DNA from: Oceanihabitans sp. IOP_32 | GTDB taxonomy: Bacteria > Bacteroidota > Bacteroidia > Flavobacteriales > Flavobacteriaceae | Length of the DNA: 64,000 bases | NCBI RefSeq assembly: GCF_009498295.1 | Contig: NZ_CP040813.1 | Coordinates: 2,053,001-2,117,000, forward strand | Direction of reading: 5' to 3' | Shown: positions 41,963 to 52,704 of the stretch, piece after piece | How positions within the stretch are numbered: the first letter of the stretch is position 1 | Layout of the letters: the number at the start of each line of letters is the position of its first letter | Position numbers and translations under genes: made by a program | Notes under the pieces: generated by a model | Database searches by the model: none | The model's input: only the letters and a program-made list of their open reading frames with translations | What the model was told of the DNA's origin: nothing

Positions 41963-43468
41963 CTATCTTGGATTTTGCGGTATTCCAAAGGCTTGAGCCG
42001 CTTCGGGAATTTGTAATAATCTTCTATTGTCGCCTTTTGGTAATGTGTACGTATTCCCAAATATATCTTGATGCTCTATAACCATGTTGTGTCTTTTATT
42101 GTCGAACCATCGCAAGCCATCATTGTAAAAAATAGTTCTTTTAATGGTTAATACGGCATTGACAAAGGCTAGCGACGGTGCTGGAATTTGGTAAAATGGT
42201 GTATATAAGGTATTATCGCTAACGGCAAAAATGGTTTGTATATCTGCGGCGGTTAACGCATCTAACGCAGGATCATAAAACCGTGTTTTTACGGCATAAG
42301 ATAAGTTAATATCTGAAGCGGCATTATCTAATTGTCCCAGCATAGCGTAGGCTTCTGCTCTGTTCAATAAGGCTTCATCTGTAGAGAGCAATACATAGGT
42401 TACAAAAGGGGTGCCTATGTTAGCCGCCTGATTGGTAACTTTAAAATATTCTTGAAATTTTGGGACGTTATAAAACAAATCTCCACTACCAAACACGGTA
42501 TATCCCCAAGGCAGACCAATGTCGTTAGTTGTTGGAAAAATCTCGTCTCTTTTGTCATTATTCAATTGATATCGCGCAGAAAAGTGGTAGCTATTATATA
42601 CCGATTCGGCAGAAACCAATAACAAGTTCGCAGGCTCGAAAGTTGCCGATGTGTACAATGCCACTTGTTGCGAATAGGATGCAGGTCTATAATTAGCCGT
42701 TTGTTGTCTTAAAACTGAGACGGGATCTGATCCTAGGGCTAAAGTACTATGATCTACTACTTTTTGCCATTCAGCCGTATTTAAATAAAATCGGGCCGCA
42801 AAAGCATGCGCTGCTTTTTTTGTAAAATGAAAGGCTGGTACATTGTAGTTATCATCAATTAGAGGTAGACCTGTTTCTATATCTGCTCTTATTTTATTGT
42901 ATACATTTTCTACGGTGCCTCTTTCGTAATCGCCTAAAAGTACTGTTTCAGGTAAATCTACATAGGGAATGCCCACATCTGAAGCTGCTGTTGCAGGATT
43001 ATAGGCTTTAGAGAAAATGTTAACTAACATAAAATGAGCATAAGCTCGGCAAATAAGCGCTTCTCCTTTTAAGTGGTTAAGCTCTGAGCCACCACCTAAC
43101 TCTTCAATAGAAGCTAAAGCCTGATTGGCTTGTGCAATGGCTTTATATGCTCTGTTCCAGTAATATGTTGGGGTGTCGCTATCGATATTATTAAAATCTT
43201 CCCAAAAGAACATTCGAGCATTTAGGGTTGTTGCAAAATCGATACCTATGTCTGCACTCGGACCTTTATCACCAGCATTGTCTGACATGGGTTCTAAAAA
43301 AGGGACATAAGCTGCATCTGGATAGGCTCCAACTAAGAGTTCTGCTACTTTTTCGGCAGAATCTATCGTTGTTCTGTTATCTGGATTTTCGTCTAGTGTA
43401 TCGCTACAAGAAGTAACCCAAAGCCCTAATGAAAGTAGTATTATTATATTATATTTTAAATTTTTCAT
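41963..43468 (-). CDS. SusD/RagB-family surface lipoprotein (first pair)
   Basis: Substrate-binding lipoprotein of 501 residues paired with the adjacent SusC. Lipobox WVTSCSDT, then the SusD tetratricopeptide-like helical fold with EALICRAYAHFMLVNIFSKA and the C-terminal IKRTIFYNDGLRWFDNKRHN. The start is 11 bp after the SusC stop. Together with the metallohydrolase it should bind and pass oligopeptides or glycans to SusC. If the SusC gene is truly broken, this lipoprotein has lost its channel. Confidence 0.9.
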   Translation of the reverse strand: MKNLKYNIIILLSLGLWVTSCSDTLDENPDNRTTIDSAEKVAELLVGAYPDAAYVPFLEPMSDNAGDKGPSADIGIDFATTLNARMFFWEDFNNIDSDTPTYYWNRAYKAIAQANQALASIEELGGGSELNHLKGEALICRAYAHFMLVNIFSKAYNPATAASDVGIPYVDLPETVLLGDYERGTVENVYNKIRADIETGLPLIDDNYNVPAFHFTKKAAHAFAARFYLNTAEWQKVVDHSTLALGSDPVSVLRQQTANYRPASYSQQVALYTSATFEPANLLLVSAESVYNSYHFSARYQLNNDKRDEIFPTTNDIGLPWGYTVFGSGDLFYNVPKFQEYFKVTNQAANIGTPFVTYVLLSTDEALLNRAEAYAMLGQLDNAASDINLSYAVKTRFYDPALDALTAADIQTIFAVSDNTLYTPFYQIPAPSLAFVNAVLTIKRTIFYNDGLRWFDNKRHNMVIEHQDIFGNTYTLPKGDNRRLLQIPEAAQAFGIPQNPR

Positions 43469-43479
43469 ATTTTATTTTT

Positions 43480-46400
43480 TTAAAATCCAACGTTAAGAGA
43501 AAAAGTGAATAATCTTGATATTGGGTAGGCAACACCACCAGATCTAAAAAATTCTGGGTCTTGACCGCCTAATTTCGAATCGGAATAGATTAAAAACGGA
43601 TTGGTGCTTTGTAAACTCATTCTAACATTGGAAAGGCCTAATCTATCAATAACGGTTTTATCTAAAGAGTAACCCAATGAGATGTTTTTCATTCTTACAA
43701 ATCCGCCATCGGCGACACGTTCGCTCGAGTAGTTATATGCGCTGTAAGCTCTTCTAAGTTCACCAGAACCATAAGATTGTATTAAGCTTTGTGAGGCAAT
43801 TACAGGAACATTAGTCCTGTTTTCATCACCTGGTACTATCCAGCGGTTTACAAATTCTCTAGGAAAAACATCTAAATCGGTGTACTCGGAATCGTATGTT
43901 GGTGCTAGTCTAATCTTATTTCCACCTGAAAAAGAGATAAAGAAACTAAAGTCCCAATTTTTATAAGTGAAACTATTGGCTAAACCACCCGATAAATTGG
44001 GTTCTGTACCACCTTCGTACTTTAAATACTCCAAAACATTGTCGGTGTCTTGGAAGTCTATCTTATCATATGGTTTCGCTGGATCGTAATCTGGCTGTTG
44101 AGTTAAAAATTGTGGTAGTCCCCATTCGTTAAGGCCTTCAAATTGAAAAGAGAATAAGGCTCCTTTTGGATAGCCAATGGCATTGCCATTTCCGGTACCC
44201 GTCACCAAATCGAACACATTGGTTTCTTGTTTTAACGAGGTGATTTCTTGTGAGAATTTCGAGATGTTAAAGCCAGTTTTCCACCTAAAGTTTTCGGTAT
44301 CTATATTAACCGTGTTTAACTGAAATTCGATACCATTGGTTGTCATTTCAGAGTTATTCCCTAACTTTAAAGACTCTCCACCTATACCTGTAGTTCTTAT
44401 TAAGTCGATAAGGTCTTTACCTTTTTTAAAGTAGGCATCAAAATTCATCATCACTCTATTGTTGAATAAACCCACATCTACACCTAAGTTTAATTCTAGT
44501 GTTTTCTCCCAGGTTAATTCGGTGTTTTGTAAATCTTCAATATTGATAAAATTTTCACGGTCGTCGTTATTAAGTCTATCGGTAATTTGATTTCTAAAAA
44601 CAGCTAAGTTGTTTGTGGCATTATCTGCTAACAAAGCCACTAGACCGTAACTAGGTCGAATTGCCAAACTGGAAATGATATTAGAGTTTTGAATAAAATC
44701 TTCTTTATCTACGTTCCATCTCGCTCCAATGGTGTAGGTTGGAAGCCATCTCGATTGTGAAGATTTACCAGCTCTATTCGAGCCTTCGTAGTTACCAGTA
44801 AGATTTAAAACGTATTTTCTATCATAATCGTAAGTCATATTAGCGATAAAAGCAACTTCTCGTTGTCTAGTCTCTGATGCTGAAAAATATGGATTGCCTT
44901 CTAAAATGGCCTTTTTCAAGATGTCTGGATCGGTGAAAACCGTTCCGCCTCTATCAAATTGATAGCCATATCCGGTGTTGCTACTTTGATTTCTATCAGC
45001 ATAACGGTATTCTTGCCCGCCATAAATTCTTAATCCGTGTAGATTGTCTTTGAAACGTTTAGACCAATCTAAAGTATTTCTAATAGTGTAAGTGACTAAG
45101 GCATTTTTTGATGTGATTAAAATGCCTCCTACAGGTAAAACGACTCTTGGTGGCGCATTAGGTCTATCTGGGTCTGAAAACAAGAAATTATTTTGGTCTC
45201 TAACAATGGTCGTTTCATTTGATCTGTATGCTGCGGCAACATTAGAGTTTTCTGTAATGGCATGTTCGTTGTTCGATGTAGCGTAGCGAGCAGAACCTAA
45301 AAAGTTATAGGTTAAGTTATCATTAAACTTGTACTCTGCTTGAGCTTGAAATTTAATATCGGATACATTTATTTCAATGCCATTGTTAGCCAGTTCATCA
45401 ACAATATTAAAAGGCGCCCAATTATAACGCGAGTATTCTAGGTTTCCGTTATTATCTTTCGGGCGTAATGCTCTACTTGTGTTAAGAGAATAACTAAAAG
45501 GATTAACATCAAAATCTCTGGTGTATGATCCATTTACCAAATCTTCCTCTCTTGAAAAAGTTCCGGGAGCTAATTGATTTCTTATAGAACCTTGTAATTG
45601 CGTGGTTATTTTTAATTTATCGTCGCTGAGATAAAATGTGTTTCTTAGATTTCCAGTAATTCTTCGTACGCGATCGGCAATGGTCCAGCCGCCATCAGTA
45701 TAATATCCTAAAGAAGCATACATGGTAGAATTATCGCTACCACTAGAAAAACTTAGACCATGCGTTTGGGTTGGTGTGGTATTAAACAAGGTTTTAAACC
45801 AATTGGTATTGGCCAGCTCGTATTGTTGCAGAAAACGAGCTCTGGCTTCTGGGGTGTTTTCCAGTTCAAATTGTCCAGAGATGGGGTCGTAGTTGTTTAT
45901 GGCTCTGTACATGATATTATAAATACCGCCATATCTTCCTTGAAAAGACGACGGGAGGTCTAAGAACCCTTTAGATTCCATTTCTCTATACACAGAAACG
46001 GTTTCTTGTGAATTTAACAAATCGTAGTTAGAATATCTCGGGAGATCTCTTACGGCGTATTCTGAAGTGTAATTAAAAGTGGGCTTTTGATTTTTTTTAC
46101 CAGATTTAGTAGTTATAACAACAACACCATTTAATGCTCTTGCGCCGTATAATGCTGTGGCAGAGGCATCTTTAAGTATTTCGAAGCTTTCTATGTCTGA
46201 TGCATTTAAGCCTGCTACTGCCGAACTTAATAAGGTGTTGGCATCGCCAGAAACCAAGTCTGCAACCGAAAGATTAACAATTTCTTCTTGAAGCACCCCA
46301 TCAATAATCCAAATGGGTTTGGTGTCTCCTAAAATGGAAGACGATCCACGGATGGTAATTCAAGGTGCAGCACCAAAAGTACCAGTAACATTTTGTACGC

Positions 46401-46848
46401 TTACACCGGCTGCTCTGCCTTCTAGTGCTCTCGAGACATCTGCAACTCCATCTAGTTTAATATCTTCAGCTTTAATGGTTTGAGAGGCCCCAGTAAAGAG
46501 ATCGCGTTGTACGTTTTGAAAACCAGTTATTACTACAGTGTCGAGACCTTCTATCTCTTCAACTAAAGTTACATTAATAATAGGTGCAGTTCCAATAGTT
46601 ATTTGTTGCTCTTTCATACCAATGAAACTGAATTGCAGGATTTCGCCTGGTTCGGCATTGATGCTGTATGTACCTTCGTAATCTGATACGACACCTCTTC
46701 TTGTATCTTTAATTAGTACAGTAACACCTACTAATGGAAGACCATTAATGTCGGATATTTTTCCACTTATTCGGTTTTCTTGAGCATGCGAGGTTTGCAA
46801 TGAAAACGCCATAATAAGCATTAACAGGCAGGTTGATTTTAAGTTCAT
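43480..46848 (-). pseudogene. SusC/RagA TonB-dependent transporter with in-frame TGA
   Basis: Reading from ATG 46848 (signal peptide ending TSHAQ): carboxypeptidase-like N-terminal domain, VVITGFQNVQRDLFTGASQ, plug region, then at 46360-46362 a TGA replaces what is usually an Arg codon in the plug motif (AAP-stop-ITIRGSSSI). The frame continues without any shift through the barrel to the end (FSLNVGF). One base (CGA to TGA) would explain it. Without readthrough only about 160 residues are made. It could be a nonsense mutation or an assembly error. It heads the SusC, SusD, metallohydrolase, DUF4302 operon. Confidence 0.85.
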
Positions 46849-47300
46849 ATATATATTATTTGTTTTAGAAACCACTAATTTATTAAAAAAATCTTAATAA
46901 ATTCTAGTTTTAGTTAAGGTAATGCTAAAAATGCGTATCATTATTTGAAGAAAAACATGTTATTGTTGCGATTGTCCAGACGGTTTGCTCTCGGTGGTTT
47001 TACGGGATTTATTGGCTTGATTTTGTTAATTTGTTTAATTTAAGTAGAAATTGTTTTTTTATATTGGGGTAATTAATTTTAAATCTAATTTGATTAATTT
47101 CTTTATTAAATTTATTAAAAGTTTGGGGTCTGAAATGATTTGTATTTTATGGAGTTTGCGTTTTTTGCAATCATTTTATTTTTTTTAAATTGAGGGAAAT
47201 TAAAACAAATTGTAAAATTGATATTTTTCTTAGTGATAATATTTTGTTTATTAACTTTTTTTTATGAATTTCGCGGGAAGATTAATCAAAAATAAAAAAC
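46849..47300. promoter_or_regulatory. divergent control region between two SusC genes
   Basis: This about 450-bp, very AT-rich stretch has no gene. It must carry promoters for both directions. A possible plus-strand promoter is TTG (47218-47220), 19 bp, TATTTTG (47240-47246), one base short of the TAnnTTTG form, about 55 bp before the ATG at 47301. No clear minus-strand box was found. Confidence 0.4.
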
Positions 47301-50300
47301 ATGAAAACAAAGTTTAGTGGAATTCTAACGCTATTATTAGCGTTTGTTGTGCAACTAACGTTTGCACAAGAAAAGACAATTTCAGGTGTCATTTCCGACG
47401 AATCGGGAATGCCTTTACCTGGAACAACTGTCTTAGTTAAAGGCACCACAACAGGTACATCATCAGATTTTGATGGTAACTACACTATTAAAGCGAATCA
47501 AGGGGCTACCTTGGTGTTTAGCTTTGTAGGATATACTACTCAAGAGGTTATGGTGGGTGCGTCAAACAATATTAACGTGACTATGCTAGAAGATACAGCT
47601 GCATTAGAAGAAGTGGTTGTGATGGGGTATGCTACAAAAAAGAGAGCAGACGTTACAGGTTCTACTGTTCAAATTGACCAAGAGGCTCTTCAGCAAACTC
47701 CTGTTGCTTCTGTGGATCAGGTGCTTCAAGGTAAAGTTGCCGGTTTATCTTTAACAGGAGACTCTGGAACACCCGGTTCTACATCGGATATCAGAATTAG
47801 AGGAATCAGTTCTATTACAGCTGGTAATGAGCCATTATATGTAATTGATGGTGTTCCAATGACAAACCCAAACTTAGGCGTACTCGATTCAGGTTCAAAA
47901 TTGTCGGCTCTTTCATCTTTAAATAGTAATAATATTGAAAGTGTTACTGTTTTAAAGGATGCATCTGCAACGGCGGCTTACGGTGCTAGAGGGGCTAATG
48001 GTGTAATAGTAATTACCACCAAAGAAGGGAAGTCTGGAAAAACACAGTTTAACTTTAATAGCTATTTTGGTTTTACTAATGATGCCATTGATGGACCAAC
48101 AGTTTTAACAGGAGCAGAAAGAGAACAGCTTTTTTACGAAGGTGTTTTTAATACCTTTGGAACGGCTCAAGGCTTTGCTGATTATGAAGAGGCTGGAGTA
48201 TGGGCTAGAGCAAATACGTCTTACGGTAGATCATATCAAGCTTGGAGAGATGCAGGTAGTCCAGAAACAAATTGGGCCGATTTAATTACTAACAGAAATG
48301 CACCAATTCAGGAGTATAACCTATCTGCTACAGGAGGTGAAGAGACTTATAACTTTTATGCTTCATTAGGCTATTTTAGTCAAGATGCCACAGTAATAGG
48401 TTCAGAATTTGATAGAGTTTCTGGTGCCTTAAATTTTTCAAAAGATTTTTCTGATAAAGTAAAATTCTCTTCGATTAATTCTGGTTCACACTCATATCAA
48501 GATGGTTTGTTAGAGACAAGTGCTTATTTCTCTTCTCCTAGAGCTGTAAAGTATTTTATGCCTGCTACAGAACAAGCTTATAATGACGACGGCACTCTAA
48601 ATTTAGGTACTAAATTACCAAATCCTTTATGGATAGCTCAAGAAGATATTGATGATAATAGGACTACTAGAATCATGTCAAATAATTCTTTATCTTGGGA
48701 AACTCCTATTGAAAATCTCGTGTTCACGACAACCGGAAGTATAGATTATGTTGTAGCCAACTTTAAACGTTACCGCAACCCTGTGAGGGGGGATGGTGAT
48801 TCGTCAAATGGTTATGGCTATCAATCACATAGGAGCTATACTACTTATGTGTTCCAAAACTCATTGGATTATAGCTTTAATATAGGCGAAGATCACAACT
48901 TTAATGTTACAGCTTTACAAGAGTGGCAAAAAAATAGAAATTATTTTCTTGCTGGTGAAGCCGATAATTTTAGTGATGTAGGTTTAACAAATTTAAGTTC
49001 TGCTGGTAATAAAACAGATGGTACAGAATCTACGTATTTAGATTGGTCTATTGCGTCTTATTTAGGAATGATAAACTATAGTGCTTATAACAGTAAGTAC
49101 GTTTTAAATGCTACTTATAGAAGAGAAGGAAGTTCTAGATTTGCTGCTAGCAATAGATGGGGTAATTTCTGGTCTGTTGGGGCTGCATGGAACTTACATA
49201 AAGAGAACTTTATGCAGAATGCAGACTTTATTAATAATTTAAAGTTAAGAGCTTCTTACGGGGTTACAGGAAATGCAAACATAGATTTAAACAGCTACCA
49301 GCCGTTATTAGGTTTTGATTCCAATTATAATGGCGAAGGAGCATCATACCCTAACCAATTTGGTAACGAGGAACTTTCTTGGGAAACTTCTTATACTTTA
49401 GATATGGGGATGGATTTTGGTTTCTTAAAAAACAGAATCACTGGTTCGTTTGCATACTATGAAAGAGAATCTAAAGATTTACTTTTGGATGTGCCATTAT
49501 CCCTTACTAGTGGCTTCTTTGACCAAACTAGGAATATTGGTAGAATGGAAAACAAAGGTTTTGAGGTAGAATTAAATTTTGAAGTATTAAGAGGTCAAGA
49601 TTTCTCAATGTCGATAGGTGGTAATTTAGCTACCAATGAGAACGAAGTATTAGAATTAGCTAAAGATTTAAATGGGGAAGAAATTAATATTACTTCATCT
49701 TATGATAGAGTTCAAACAGGCCATAAAGTATATGAATACTACATGCCTACTTGGGCTGGTGTAAATCCTGACACTGGTAATGAGGAGTGGTTTGTAAATG
49801 GTGTTGACGGTGCTAAAACAGCAAACTATAGTGAGGCAGAACGTGTATTTCAAGGAGGAAGTGTACTACCTACATTAACAGCCGGAATTAATTTCCATGT
49901 CGATTATAAAGGGTTCTTTTTAGATGCTAGTGGTTATTATGCGGGTGGACACTCAGTATATGAATCATGGGCGAGATATACTCAAGGTACAGATTTGTAT
50001 CCTACTGCGTTGTATCAAGGTTATAATACTCTTTTAGACAGATGGCAAAAACCTGGTGATATTGCTCGAAACGGGAAATTCGAATACACAGGAAGAGCTT
50101 TTCAAACGAGTTCTAAATTTTTACACGAAGGAGATTATTTCCGTTTAAAGAATGCTACAATAGGTTACGATTTTAATGATAAATTTACCAAAGCTGCTAA
50201 GATTGATGGTTTAAGATTATTTGTTAGAGGAACTAACCTTTTAACTTGGGTTAAAGATGATAATTTAAAATATGACCCTGAGAGTATAGATACCGATGGG

Positions 50301-50384
50301 AATGATGGTGGAACTAGAGGACAAACTACATTAACTACACCACCAACAAAGTCTATCGTTTTTGGTATTAACTTAAAATTTTAA
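47301..50384 (+). CDS. SusC/RagA-family TonB-dependent transporter (second pair)
   Basis: Outer-membrane nutrient importer of 1027 residues. Signal peptide ending LTFAQ, carboxypeptidase-like domain (SGVISDESGMPLPGTTVLVK), TonB-box region LEEVVVMGYATKKRADVTGS, plug with IRIRGISSITAGNEPLYVID and then the 22-strand barrel, ending in Phe (FGINLKF). Intact, unlike the divergent SusC. It pairs with the SusD gene 6 bp downstream. The substrate cannot be told because no hydrolase gene accompanies it. Confidence 0.93.
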   Translation: MKTKFSGILTLLLAFVVQLTFAQEKTISGVISDESGMPLPGTTVLVKGTTTGTSSDFDGNYTIKANQGATLVFSFVGYTTQEVMVGASNNINVTMLEDTAALEEVVVMGYATKKRADVTGSTVQIDQEALQQTPVASVDQVLQGKVAGLSLTGDSGTPGSTSDIRIRGISSITAGNEPLYVIDGVPMTNPNLGVLDSGSKLSALSSLNSNNIESVTVLKDASATAAYGARGANGVIVITTKEGKSGKTQFNFNSYFGFTNDAIDGPTVLTGAEREQLFYEGVFNTFGTAQGFADYEEAGVWARANTSYGRSYQAWRDAGSPETNWADLITNRNAPIQEYNLSATGGEETYNFYASLGYFSQDATVIGSEFDRVSGALNFSKDFSDKVKFSSINSGSHSYQDGLLETSAYFSSPRAVKYFMPATEQAYNDDGTLNLGTKLPNPLWIAQEDIDDNRTTRIMSNNSLSWETPIENLVFTTTGSIDYVVANFKRYRNPVRGDGDSSNGYGYQSHRSYTTYVFQNSLDYSFNIGEDHNFNVTALQEWQKNRNYFLAGEADNFSDVGLTNLSSAGNKTDGTESTYLDWSIASYLGMINYSAYNSKYVLNATYRREGSSRFAASNRWGNFWSVGAAWNLHKENFMQNADFINNLKLRASYGVTGNANIDLNSYQPLLGFDSNYNGEGASYPNQFGNEELSWETSYTLDMGMDFGFLKNRITGSFAYYERESKDLLLDVPLSLTSGFFDQTRNIGRMENKGFEVELNFEVLRGQDFSMSIGGNLATNENEVLELAKDLNGEEINITSSYDRVQTGHKVYEYYMPTWAGVNPDTGNEEWFVNGVDGAKTANYSEAERVFQGGSVLPTLTAGINFHVDYKGFFLDASGYYAGGHSVYESWARYTQGTDLYPTALYQGYNTLLDRWQKPGDIARNGKFEYTGRAFQTSSKFLHEGDYFRLKNATIGYDFNDKFTKAAKIDGLRLFVRGTNLLTWVKDDNLKYDPESIDTDGNDGGTRGQTTLTTPPTKSIVFGINLKF

Positions 50385-50390
50385 GAAAAA

Positions 50391-51761
50391 ATGAAAAAAA
50401 TAAACATTTTAATTGTTTTAATGATTGCATCTTTATCAATCGGTTGTAACACTGACGATTTAGATCCAGCACTAGAACAAAATAAGGATCCAAGAGTTAG
50501 TATAAGTAAAGTTGATAATTTATACGCTCTTATAAAAGGTGCTTACAGTAGAATGACGGGGTCTGGTTATTATGGTCGAGATCTTATTGTGAGTAATGAA
50601 GTAAGAACAAACAATGTTTTTTCTAATGGTAACTCGGGTAGATTTATTACGGAAGCAGGTTTTAATTATTCTCCTACAAACACTTACTTTTGGGATGATG
50701 CTTACAGAGTAATCTCTAGCGCTAACTTGGTTATAAACACTGATTTAACACAATTAGAAGGCGATCAAGACTTTGGCAAGCATTTACAAGGCCAAGCTTA
50801 TGCATTACGCGCACTTGCTCATTTTGATTTGCTAAAGCAGTTCGGACAACAACACGTTACTGGTGGAACAACACCAGGAGGTATTCCTTATGTAACAACA
50901 TACCGCACAAGTGATTCTTCTCAAGAAGATTTGTTTCCTCCAAGAAATACCGTTGAAGAGGTGAAAACTAAAATTTATGAAGATTTAAATAGTGCTTTTA
51001 ATTTGTTGGAAGATACTGGTGAGAAAAATTTCTTTAGTAAATATGCTGCCAAAGCTTTAGAGGCGCGGGTAGCTACTTACTTTGGTGATTGGCCTAGAGT
51101 TATTACGACTGCTGAAGACGTAATAAACAATACTAGTTTTGCAATTGTACCAAGTGCTGATTTTGTGAATTCTTTTGCCTCAGATGGTGGGAACAATATT
51201 ATTTTTGAACTTGAGTTTAGTGAGGCCGACAATCAAGGCTCTAATAGTTTAGCTTACATCTATAGAGGAAGTAGCTACGGTGATATCCAAGTTATTGATG
51301 ATGTACTTAATCTTTTTGAGCCAACCGATGTTAGAGGTCTGGGAGGTATTTTAGGTTATGAAGGATCCATGTTAAGAAATCTTGGTAAATATCCTGATAA
51401 TCAAGGTTATGATAACGTTGCTATTTTAAGATATGAAGAGCTTATTCTTAACTACGCAGAAGCCTTGTTCGAAACCGGAGGGGATGCTTTAACTCAGTTA
51501 AATAAAATACCGGCAGAGCGTGGGGCAACTTTATATGCTGTTGCTAGTAAAGAGAATATTTTATTAGAACGAAGAAAAGAGCTTATGTTTGAAGGTTTTT
51601 ATTATGATGATTTATTAAGAACTGGAAGTGATATTGAAAAAACATCAGCTCAACAAAATATTTTGACTACAATTCCATATGGAGACCACAGACTGTCTTG
51701 GGCAATTCCAAGATCTGAAATGGATGCCAATTCTAATATGATTCAGAATAAAGGCTATTAA
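50391..51761 (+). CDS. SusD/RagB-family surface lipoprotein (second pair)
   Basis: Lipoprotein of 456 residues with lipobox LSIGCNTDD and the SusD signature: HLQGQAYALRALAHFDLLKQ, later LRYEELILNYAEALFETGG and ERRKELMFEGFYYDDLLRTG. It binds the cargo of the SusC gene just upstream. A strong terminator follows 27 bp after its stop, so the operon is just these two genes. Confidence 0.93.
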   Translation: MKKINILIVLMIASLSIGCNTDDLDPALEQNKDPRVSISKVDNLYALIKGAYSRMTGSGYYGRDLIVSNEVRTNNVFSNGNSGRFITEAGFNYSPTNTYFWDDAYRVISSANLVINTDLTQLEGDQDFGKHLQGQAYALRALAHFDLLKQFGQQHVTGGTTPGGIPYVTTYRTSDSSQEDLFPPRNTVEEVKTKIYEDLNSAFNLLEDTGEKNFFSKYAAKALEARVATYFGDWPRVITTAEDVINNTSFAIVPSADFVNSFASDGGNNIIFELEFSEADNQGSNSLAYIYRGSSYGDIQVIDDVLNLFEPTDVRGLGGILGYEGSMLRNLGKYPDNQGYDNVAILRYEELILNYAEALFETGGDALTQLNKIPAERGATLYAVASKENILLERRKELMFEGFYYDDLLRTGSDIEKTSAQQNILTTIPYGDHRLSWAIPRSEMDANSNMIQNKGY

Positions 51762-51787
51762 GAGTCATAGTTTTTACTAACTAATGT

Positions 51788-51824
51788 AAACCGTCTTGAT
51801 ATTATATATTAAGACGGTTTTTTT
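51788..51824 (+). terminator. intrinsic terminator of the second SusC/D operon
   Basis: AAACCGTCTT (51788-51797) pairs perfectly with AAGACGGTTT (51811-51820), with a 13-nt loop and a T-run. Clear rho-independent signal. Confidence 0.92.
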
Positions 51825-51935
51825 ATAAAACGATTTAGAATATTGATTTTAATCAACTATCACTAAAACAGTTTTTAGTGAGGTCAACATTAAAGTTCAC
51901 CCGAACCCCGCAAAAACTATTGGTCTAAGCTCCAG

Positions 51936-51964
51936 TTTAATTAGGTATAAAATTTATAAATTTG
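51936..51964 (+). promoter_or_regulatory. probable rnhB promoter
   Basis: TAAATTTG (51957-51964) is an exact TAnnTTTG -7 box, 17 bp before the ATG of rnhB. TTTA (51936-51939) sits 17 bp upstream as a weak -33. Confidence 0.5.
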
Positions 51965-51981
51965 AAAATATTTATAATATC

Positions 51982-52581
51982 ATGTTGCTACATAATTATT
52001 CGAATAAGCCTTTGGAGTGCGGCACAGACGAGGCTGGCCGGGGTTGTCTCGCGGGCCCAGTAACAGCTGCTGCTGTGATTTTGCCTCAAGAGTTTACCAA
52101 TACGGTTTTAAATGATTCTAAACAACTAAGTGAGAAAAACCGTGTATTTTTAAAACCAGTAATAGAATCTGGTGCTTTAACTTATGGGGTAGCCCACGTT
52201 TTTGAAGAAGAAATCGACACCATCAATATTCTTAACGCCTCTATTTTGGCCATGCACAAATCTATAGATAATTTAAAAGCAATGCCTGAGTTTATTATAG
52301 TAGATGGTAACAAATTTAAACCTTATAAGGGTATTAATTTTAAAACGATTGTTAAAGGGGATACTAAATATTTGAGTATTGCTGCGGCTTCAGTTTTAGC
52401 AAAAACCTATCGCGACCTATATATGAATAAAATACATGAGGAATTCCCAATGTATAACTGGAAACAAAATAAGGGCTATCCCACTAAACAGCATCGAGAA
52501 GCTATTAAAAAATACGGGATAACCAAATACCACAGAAAGTCGTTTAAATTGATTCCTGAACAATTAAAATTAGAAATATAA
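51982..52581 (+). CDS. rnhB: ribonuclease HII
   Basis: Cytoplasmic endonuclease of 199 residues that removes ribonucleotides from RNA-DNA hybrids during replication and repair. It opens with [20 protein letters not shown] (first catalytic Asp-Glu), followed by [10 protein letters not shown], the second Asp in IVDGNKFKP, and [14 protein letters not shown], and ends with the [16 protein letters not shown] motif. All family hallmarks are present at the usual length. It is separated from the SusC/D operon by a terminator and has its own promoter box. Confidence 0.96.
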   Translation: MLLHNYSNKPLECGTDEAGRGCLAGPVTAAAVILPQEFTNTVLNDSKQLSEKNRVFLKPVIESGALTYGVAHVFEEEIDTINILNASILAMHKSIDNLKAMPEFIIVDGNKFKPYKGINFKTIVKGDTKYLSIAAASVLAKTYRDLYMNKIHEEFPMYNWKQNKGYPTKQHREAIKKYGITKYHRKSFKLIPEQLKLEI

Positions 52582-52635
52582 GTTTGCTTTTTACAATTCG
52601 GTGTTTAAACCCTGTTTTTTAAGGCTAAAAATATG

Positions 52636-52643
52636 TAGGTTTG
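52636..52643 (+). promoter_or_regulatory. probable promoter of the large lipoprotein gene
   Basis: TAGGTTTG is an exact TAnnTTTG box about 60 bp before ATG 52705. No convincing -33 was seen. Confidence 0.4.
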
Positions 52644-52704
52644 TGTTAATTTGTTTTACTCGAATATTGTACAAAACTTCTAGAATTTAAAAATTATTAT
52701 ATTC

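Noticed and set aside
46360-46362. Recoding of TGA as Trp or Sec in SusC
   Set aside because: No selenocysteine structure nearby is evident, the other genes end with TGA as a stop, and the position is normally Arg, so mutation or error is simpler.
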